In this document: positions 58,954 through 64,000 of the stretch, piece after piece
Layout of the letters: each line of letters starts with the position of its first letter
How positions within the stretch are numbered: the first letter of the stretch is position 1
NCBI GenBank assembly: GCA_036273675.1
Contig: DASUHD010000060.1
Span: forward strand, 1-64,000
From: DAHUXT01 sp036273675
GTDB taxonomy: Bacteria > Chloroflexota > Ktedonobacteria > Ktedonobacterales > JADMIN01
DNA length: 64,000 bases
Direction of reading: 5' to 3'
Notes under the pieces: generated by a model
Database searches by the model: none
Told to the model about the DNA's origin: nothing
Seen by the model: the letters and a program-made list of their open reading frames with translations, nothing else
Program-made: the position numbers and the translations under genes

Positions 58954-61071
58954 TTAGATCAGTTCGGCGATACGCGCCGCCGCGCGGGCCGCGCCATCTG
59001 TCTCGACCGCGCGGTAGCGTACCGGTTGCCCGATCTCCTCGGCAATCGCCGCGGCGATCACTTCCGGCATCGCCGTCTCATAGTCCATACAGCGCCCGGC
59101 GTGATACCGCTCCAGACGATGGCGGACATGGAAGTTCTGCTCGAAATGGTGACGTAGCGGGAAATACAGGAATGGCCGCCTGTTCGCCGTCAGCTCCATA
59201 CAGGTAGTCAGCCCGCCCTGAACTACCGCCAGATCGCAGGCGGCGAGGTGGCGATATAGCTCATGCACATACGCCCGAATTTCCAGTCCTTCAGCACTGG
59301 GGAGCGAGGCTGGATCGATGCGCGGGCCAGTCACGACGATCATCCGTAGGTTAGGCACGCGGCGCTTCGCTTCTGGGAACGCGGCGATGATGCGGCAGAG
59401 CAGATGCTGGCCGACGCCGGAGCCACCAACGGTGACGATGCAGACCTGCTCATCGGGCCGATAGCTGAGTTGCTGGCGCAACGCCTCACGGTCGGCGAAG
59501 TCGCGCGGATCGAACCCGGTGATATAGCCGCTGAAGTCGTAGTGGCGCTCGGTCCAGGCGCGAATCTCGGGCAGATTGTCGCCGAAGGTGTCGAGGACGA
59601 TATCATCAGGATTGCCAACAAAGATGGCGCGGTCGCGCAGCCGCGGGAAGCGCTCGATGTGCTCGATCATCTCGGCGTTATAGTCGGAGGTGAGAAACGA
59701 CTCGTGCGCGTCACCATCGGGCATCGGCAGGTAGCCGACGAAGTCCGTCAGCCAGACATAGGCCGTGCGCTTCTCCTCGGGATTCTCGTGGATGAAGTAG
59801 TCCACCTCCCATGCCTCATCGCCGACCACCAGATCGTACGAGCCATCGCGCACTACGTCATGATAGAGCATATAGTTGGCGACCAGAATCTCGTCCATCC
59901 TCCGCAGTGCCTGGAAGGCATGCAGGTCGTGCTCGGCGGACTCGCTCTCGAAGTGGCTCGATTCGCTGGCCAGATGGGCGCTGGCGGGATGGATTCGCTC
60001 GCCCTGTGCCTCCAGCACGCGCGTCACTGGGTCCTGCGCCAGCCAGTCAATCTGGAGGTCTGGACGCAGCTTGCGCAGTTCCTGCGCAATGGCGACATCC
60101 CGCTGGGCATGGCCCAGGCCAATCGGCGAGGAGATGTAGAGCGCGCGTTTCTGCCGGTTGCGCCCGCGCATCCAGGTGAGGGTGCGCGGCGGTTCCGGCC
60201 TGATGAAGTCGCGCAGCAGCAGATTCACCTTTACCGGATCGCGCGCAAGTGGGATATGTCCGCTGCCCTGGAGGGTTACCAGCCGTCCGCCAGTCATCTC
60301 GGCAAGCGCCACACCTCGTGCATGCGGTGTTATCGCGTCACAATCGCCATGGATCACGAGGACAGGACAACGCACCTGTCCTGCCAGGTCGCAGACATAT
60401 TTTTCGTCTCCGTGCGCCAGGTTGATCGCCCGCCGCGACGGGGCATCTTCGATTGCGATGAGCAGTTCGGGCGTCGTCTCAAGCCCCCACCCAACGCAGT
60501 CCTCGATCTGTTTGGTGGAATGCGGCTCGTTGAAGCACTGCGCGAAGAAGAACTCCAGGAATCCGCGATAATCCTTCATCCAGTAGTGCCGGTTATACTT
60601 GGCCCAACCTTCGTCGGTATCGAGCACGTCGTCAAATGAGTTGACGACGCGTGCCTCGATGCGCGGCGGAATCGGCAGAGATGCGCCGATGAACACGGCT
60701 CCCGCCACACGATCCGCATGCTCGGCGGCGAGCCGAAGCGCCCACTGCGCGCCCATCGAAAGCGAGACCAGCACGGCCCGCTGTGTGGAGGTCGCATCCA
60801 TCACCGCCAGAGCATCCGCAACGAATTCCTCAGTGGCAAAGGCCGCTGGAGTGAGTGGGCGATCTGACCGGCCATTGCCGCGGCCATCGAACGTGATGAC
60901 GCGAAAATGACGCGCGAGATAAGGTACCTGCGCCTTCCAGAAACGCGAGTGGATGATTGACCAGGTGGGGAGCAGGAGCACCGTGGGCTCCCCCTCGCCA
61001 AAGACTTCGTAGAAGATGCGCACGCCGTCGCGCTCGATATAGCCTTCTGTGTCAGGATAGCGGGCTCTCAT
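58954..61071 (-). CDS. Alpha/beta hydrolase-glycosyltransferase fusion protein
   Basis: About 705 residues in two halves. Residues 5-290 are an alpha/beta hydrolase: LLLPTWSIIHSRFW, the elbow SLSMGAQ, acid in HGDCDAITP and His in GSGHIPLA. Residues 305-700 are a GT-B glycosyltransferase of the UDP-glycosyl/MurG-like type: SSPIGLGHAQRDVAIAQEL at the N-lobe and CIVTVGGSGVG, VVQGGLTTCMELTANRRPFLYFPL at the donor site. The start ATG 61071 overlaps the end of the TetR gene by 20 bases. Likely makes or modifies a glycosylated small molecule; no substrate can be assigned. Confidence 0.88.
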   Translation of the reverse strand: MRARYPDTEGYIERDGVRIFYEVFGEGEPTVLLLPTWSIIHSRFWKAQVPYLARHFRVITFDGRGNGRSDRPLTPAAFATEEFVADALAVMDATSTQRAVLVSLSMGAQWALRLAAEHADRVAGAVFIGASLPIPPRIEARVVNSFDDVLDTDEGWAKYNRHYWMKDYRGFLEFFFAQCFNEPHSTKQIEDCVGWGLETTPELLIAIEDAPSRRAINLAHGDEKYVCDLAGQVRCPVLVIHGDCDAITPHARGVALAEMTGGRLVTLQGSGHIPLARDPVKVNLLLRDFIRPEPPRTLTWMRGRNRQKRALYISSPIGLGHAQRDVAIAQELRKLRPDLQIDWLAQDPVTRVLEAQGERIHPASAHLASESSHFESESAEHDLHAFQALRRMDEILVANYMLYHDVVRDGSYDLVVGDEAWEVDYFIHENPEEKRTAYVWLTDFVGYLPMPDGDAHESFLTSDYNAEMIEHIERFPRLRDRAIFVGNPDDIVLDTFGDNLPEIRAWTERHYDFSGYITGFDPRDFADREALRQQLSYRPDEQVCIVTVGGSGVGQHLLCRIIAAFPEAKRRVPNLRMIVVTGPRIDPASLPSAEGLEIRAYVHELYRHLAACDLAVVQGGLTTCMELTANRRPFLYFPLRHHFEQNFHVRHRLERYHAGRCMDYETAMPEVIAAAIAEEIGQPVRYRAVETDGAARAAARIAELI

Positions 61072-61693
61072 CGTCCATGCTCCTCCCAGCAGGCGTCTTA
61101 GCCTGCGCCTCTTCGAGGCGTTCAAGCAATCCATCGATCATGGCGAGCAGTTCGGCATGCCCTCTGGTGATGCCGCCCATGCGTTCGAGGAAGATCCCCT
61201 GCTGAAATGTGGTCACAAGCGCCACAACCGCCTCCACTGGATACTGCTCCGTGTCACTATGGTAGCCCGCCAGCGCCTTCGAGAATGCTTCGGTGAGCGT
61301 CGTCTGCCACTGTCCGTGGACGTGAGCCAGTCGCTCCTGTAGCTCGGGATGGTTCCATGCGAGCGCCTGAAGCTCCAGCCAGATTTTCTGATACCCGCTC
61401 TCGAAATCCGCGTCAAGGTATCCCATGGCCGCCCGCCACTTCTCCAGAAATGGCACGTCGGCGGCATACATCGCCCGCTGGCGCATGATCAGCCGGTCGG
61501 TGAAGCGTTCGAGCACCTGAAGGAACAACTGCTCCATCGAGCCAAAATAATAGTGGATCAGCCCATGGTTCGCGCCCGCCTCCTCGGCGAGCCTGCGCGC
61601 TGAGATGCCGGCGTAGCCAACGCTAATGAGCAGTCGCTCTGCGGCATCGAGAAAGGCATCCACCATCTCATTCTGCGCCATCGGTCGTGTCAT
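61052..61693 (-). CDS. TetR-family transcription regulator
   Basis: A 213-residue repressor-type protein. Helix-turn-helix at about residues 25-50 (GYAGISARRLAEEAGANHGLIHYYFGSMEQLFLQV), then a ligand-binding helical domain. It directly precedes and overlaps the hydrolase-glycosyltransferase gene, so it controls its own operon. The inverted repeat at 61724-61745 overlapping the -10 box is the likely operator. Confidence 0.92.
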   Translation of the reverse strand: MTRPMAQNEMVDAFLDAAERLLISVGYAGISARRLAEEAGANHGLIHYYFGSMEQLFLQVLERFTDRLIMRQRAMYAADVPFLEKWRAAMGYLDADFESGYQKIWLELQALAWNHPELQERLAHVHGQWQTTLTEAFSKALAGYHSDTEQYPVEAVVALVTTFQQGIFLERMGGITRGHAELLAMIDGLLERLEEAQAKTPAGRSMDDESPLS

Positions 61694-61723
61694 GTAATAC
61701 CTCGTGCCACCGTCTATCCACCT

Positions 61724-61764
61724 GGTTTATACGACTGTATAATCCATTCGACTAACCTTGTCAA
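61724..61764 (-). promoter_or_regulatory. Promoter and operator of the TetR operon
   Basis: On the minus strand TTGACA (61759-61764) and TATACA (61736-61741) are 17 bp apart. The inverted repeat GGTTTATAC-GACT-GTATAATCC (61724-61745, one mismatch) covers the -10 and start region, a classic place for TetR repression, about 30-50 bp before the regulator's ATG. Confidence 0.7.
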
Positions 61765-61912
61765 GCCCAAATGTCGGCGCAGCAGAAAATTGGTCCACGA
61801 AATCCAGTTCTCAACCGCGTTTCTGGTAGCGTACAATGGACGCGCAAGAGTGTACCCTTGCTGATAACACGCGGTGGCCGTATGGCCAAAGCTTAGTAGA
61901 TGGTGGACGAAG

Positions 61913-62950
61913 ATGGTTGACGATTGGCGCACCGCCGCCCGTTATGGGATGCCTTTTGGCATTGGGCTGGCTGTCTTCGCAGGTATCATTGGTCTGCTGA
62001 ATCTTTTCGGGCCGTCATCTCAACTCCGTGCGCTCCCCTATTTCTGGCTGCTGGCCGCTGTTATCTGCGCGTTCGTTGCCGGGTTCATCGCCGCCCGCGC
62101 CAGAGGTTCATTTGTCCTCGGTGTTGATGCGGGCGCCGTGGCATGCGCGGCTCCATTGGCGCTGATCGCGCTCATCTTTGGATTTGGCACGGTCTATCAC
62201 GGTCAGCAGACAGACTCCGTTGGACAATACCTGCCGGGCTTTGTGAATGCGGCAATTGTCGCGCTGTTGCTGTTGTTCGGCGGTGTAGCATGCGGCGCTG
62301 TCCTCGGCGGTCTCGTCGGTATTCCCGGCGCGCTCCTCGGTCGCATCCAGGCCAATTTGGACGGCGGCGCCTCTTCAGATGGAGAAACGCCATCTCCGCC
62401 AGAGGAGCATAGCGCTGACGATTCAGATCCCGCGCTCCCGCTGACGAATCCTTCATCCGGGGATATCGTCATTAACCCAAGTTGGATCAAGGGTTCGCTG
62501 TTTCTCGTCCTCACATTCTTGTTCGCCGCGCTTGCGTATGGCGGCATCAGGAGCGGCCAGAGCGCCGCGCTCAGTTGGTTCGTCTTCTGTCTGTGTGGTC
62601 TGGGTGTCCCTCTTATCCTGGCGAATCTGGTCTTCAATCACCCCCTTCTCCGTTTCAGCGATGAAGGGATTGCCTACAGGGGAAGCTATTTTGGGCTGCG
62701 CGGGCGCGTGGCATGGAAGGACATTTCCCGGATTGACCTGCGGCCGCCGACAGGATACGGATCGGGTATCCAGGAGTGGTTCCTTGGCCGTTACGAGATC
62801 TACATCGTCTGCGACGACGCGATTCCTCAGACAATCAGGATGATGAACTGGCAGTTGCCGTCTCGTGTCAGGCTGTTGCTCCGCGCCGCGACGATTCGCT
62901 ATAGCCAGCAGATCGAGAAGAACGACATCGTCGTCCGCGGCGTCGAGTGA
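61913..62950 (+). CDS. Membrane protein with a C-terminal PH-like domain
   Basis: About 345 residues. Four helices come first (about residues 8-30, 38-60, 70-95, 108-140; the last two Gly/Ala-rich), then a 35-residue acidic, Pro/Ser-rich loop, two more helices, and a domain of about 100 residues starting HPLLRFSDEGIAYRG that resembles bacterial PH domains (GRVAWKDISRIDLR, then RYEIYIV). ATG 61913 has GGTGGA upstream. Neither substrate nor role can be given. Confidence 0.7.
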   Translation: MVDDWRTAARYGMPFGIGLAVFAGIIGLLNLFGPSSQLRALPYFWLLAAVICAFVAGFIAARARGSFVLGVDAGAVACAAPLALIALIFGFGTVYHGQQTDSVGQYLPGFVNAAIVALLLLFGGVACGAVLGGLVGIPGALLGRIQANLDGGASSDGETPSPPEEHSADDSDPALPLTNPSSGDIVINPSWIKGSLFLVLTFLFAALAYGGIRSGQSAALSWFVFCLCGLGVPLILANLVFNHPLLRFSDEGIAYRGSYFGLRGRVAWKDISRIDLRPPTGYGSGIQEWFLGRYEIYIVCDDAIPQTIRMMNWQLPSRVRLLLRAATIRYSQQIEKNDIVVRGVE

Positions 62951-62992
62951 AAGGCACGCAGGTGCGGGCGAGGATTGCGGCGAGCCAGCGTC

Positions 62993-63008
62993 GCGGCGTG
63001 AATGCCGC
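62993..63008 (+). repeat. Dispersed palindrome with TGAA loop, degenerate copy 5
   Basis: GCGGC-GTGAAT-GCCGC has the same stem and TGAA loop as the other copies, but the following GCTAAT is lost. Confidence 0.5.
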
Positions 63009-63082
63009 AGGCATCGCGCATGTTCAGCCTCCGCACTCATGTCGCATCAGTTCATCCCGTTGGCATTGAGTTCATAACAGGC

Positions 63083-63691
63083 CTAGGTTGTCTCCGTGAG
63101 ACGATACATGGCGTTCCCAGGCGCGAAACGCTCGCGGCCGAGCGCATACAAGGCGACAATGGGATCGTCCAGTAGAATCGAGTCTGCCCCCGTCAACTCA
63201 TAGTAGTTAACGTGTTTCTCATAGACGAAGCCGAGGTGGTCGAGCACACGGCCCGACGCACTATTCGCTGGCACAATGGCCGCGACAATGCGCTCCCACG
63301 AGGTATGCTCGAAGCCAAAGCGCACCGCCGCGCGTGCCGCCTCGGTGGCGAATCCCTGGCCCCAGTAGGGTTTGCCCAGAAGATAGTCTAACTCGCCGTC
63401 GCTCGTCCCCTCTAACACTTCGATGCCGCACAGGCCGATGAATTGACCGTCACTTTTTCTGACAGCCGCCCAGCCCACTGCGCTCAGCGGTTGTGGCTCC
63501 CAGCGCCGCTGATAGGCGCTGATGATTCGTTCGGCGCGTTCCTGTGGCGTGCGGGTGACTTTCGATTTCGGCACATAGCGTCCGAAGTCAGGATCAGCGA
63601 TGAACGTGACCCAGACGTCGGCATCGGCAGCGACGGGCGCTCGCAAGATCAAGCGTTCTGTCTCGATAGTGGGAATGATCGGCGCAGGCAT
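63083..63691 (-). CDS. GNAT-family N-acetyltransferase (RimJ/RimL type)
   Basis: A 202-residue protein. IETERLILRAPVAADAD opens the GNAT domain, YWGQGFATEAARAAVRFGFE is the acetyl-CoA loop, and VPANSASGRVLDHLGFVYE is the typical RimJ/RimL end. It moves an acetyl group to an amine of a protein or small molecule; substrate unknown. ATG 63691 follows GAGGAGGG; the longer frame starts without a ribosome site. Confidence 0.9.
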   Translation of the reverse strand: MPAPIIPTIETERLILRAPVAADADVWVTFIADPDFGRYVPKSKVTRTPQERAERIISAYQRRWEPQPLSAVGWAAVRKSDGQFIGLCGIEVLEGTSDGELDYLLGKPYWGQGFATEAARAAVRFGFEHTSWERIVAAIVPANSASGRVLDHLGFVYEKHVNYYELTGADSILLDDPIVALYALGRERFAPGNAMYRLTETT

Positions 63692-63859
63692 GCTACCCTC
63701 CTCGTATTCAGTTACCTTCCAGAACTGACCTAGTGGCCTTGCCTCACGGTTCAGGCACAAACAGGATATCCTTGTTCACAGGTAGCGCGCATGGGTAGAC
63801 CTACGCGCTTTTCTCGGATCATCCACCCAATTTTCTGTTGCGGTGCGAGGTGGAGACGC

Positions 63860-64000
63860 CTATATGAGCAATCCAAGTTCATAGGCGCGGCGCACCGCTT
63901 CTGCCCGCGTGCGCGCATCGAGTTTGGCCAGCACAGCAGAGACATGGTGCTCGACGGTCCTGGGGCTGGTTGAGAGCCGTTCGGCGATTTCTGCATTGCT
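63860..64000 (-). CDS. LuxR/NarL-type DNA-binding domain, 3' end of a gene
   Basis: Translating the minus strand from the window edge gives SNAEIAERLSTSPRTVEHHV followed by SAVLAKLDARTRAEAVRRAYELGLLI and a stop at 63860. This is a clear LuxR-type helix-turn-helix with its recognition helix. The gene starts beyond the window, so receiver or other sensing domains cannot be seen. Confidence 0.85.
   Translation of the reverse strand, partial: SNAEIAERLSTSPRTVEHHVSAVLAKLDARTRAEAVRRAYELGLLI

Overview
This 64 kb window comes from a GC-rich, non-sporadic bacterial chromosome. I place it in Chloroflexota, most likely near the Ktedonobacteria; this is inferred from gene mix and style (two long RelA/SpoT proteins in tandem, HslUV beside a DUF4870 protein, a Ser/Thr kinase, dodecin, a speD fusion, many ABC-2 and secreted proteins, GC-rich hairpin repeats between genes) and is not proven by any marker gene. 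No rRNA, tRNA, CRISPR array, prophage or insertion sequence was found. Gene ends are mostly clean: Shine-Dalgarno sites are good enough to move many starts downstream of the longest reading frame.

Layout. 1-4.1 kb: end of a DUF512 radical-SAM protein, a lipoprotein, an ATP-grasp ligase and a CoA-binding protein. 4.1-9.7 kb (minus strand): DUF4870 membrane protein, hslU, hslV, topA. 10.4-13.7 kb: MFS exporter, a DinB/TPR-type protein and an aquaporin. 14.2-19.0 kb: two adjacent RelA/SpoT homologues whose active sites have decayed in complementary ways, one apparently keeping only ppGpp hydrolysis, the other only synthesis. 19.3-23.6 kb: M1 aminopeptidase and fabH. 23.8-26.8 kb: a lower-GC island of three secreted or membrane-anchored proteins, two sharing an unrecognised Cys-containing domain; the third gene is frameshifted in a G run. 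27-35 kb: small redox and hydrolase genes, then a polyamine pair (membrane-fused spermidine synthase-like protein facing a SpeD fused to a deoxyhypusine-synthase-like domain), a methyltransferase and an acyltransferase. 35.5-41.9 kb (minus): rluD-type, lspA, a DksA/TraR zinc protein, a dual-specificity phosphatase, a membrane protein, a Ser/Thr kinase and panB.

42.2-50.5 kb: FTR1 iron permease behind an iron-box-like promoter, a CDF-like protein, an ABC-2 exporter with duplicated permeases, a Nudix hydrolase, and an OmpR-type response regulator with a six-helix membrane histidine kinase. The exporter promoter and the response-regulator promoter carry the same 40-bp operator of four repeats phased at 11 bp, which ties these genes into one probable self-regulated export system. 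50.8-58.9 kb: a secreted CHAP-like protein, a polyprenyl-phosphate sugar transferase, an acyl-CoA dehydrogenase with a MaoC hydratase, dodecin, a DUF2182-DUF1326 pair and an NTF2-like protein. 59-64 kb: a hydrolase-glycosyltransferase fusion under its own TetR regulator with a clear promoter/operator, a PH-like membrane protein, a GNAT acetyltransferase and the tail of a LuxR-type regulator.

The strongest candidates for something new are the split tandem RSH pair, the SpeD-DHS-like fusion lacking the usual catalytic lysine (with a possible leader peptide), the shared 4 x 11 bp operator, and the secreted-domain island.
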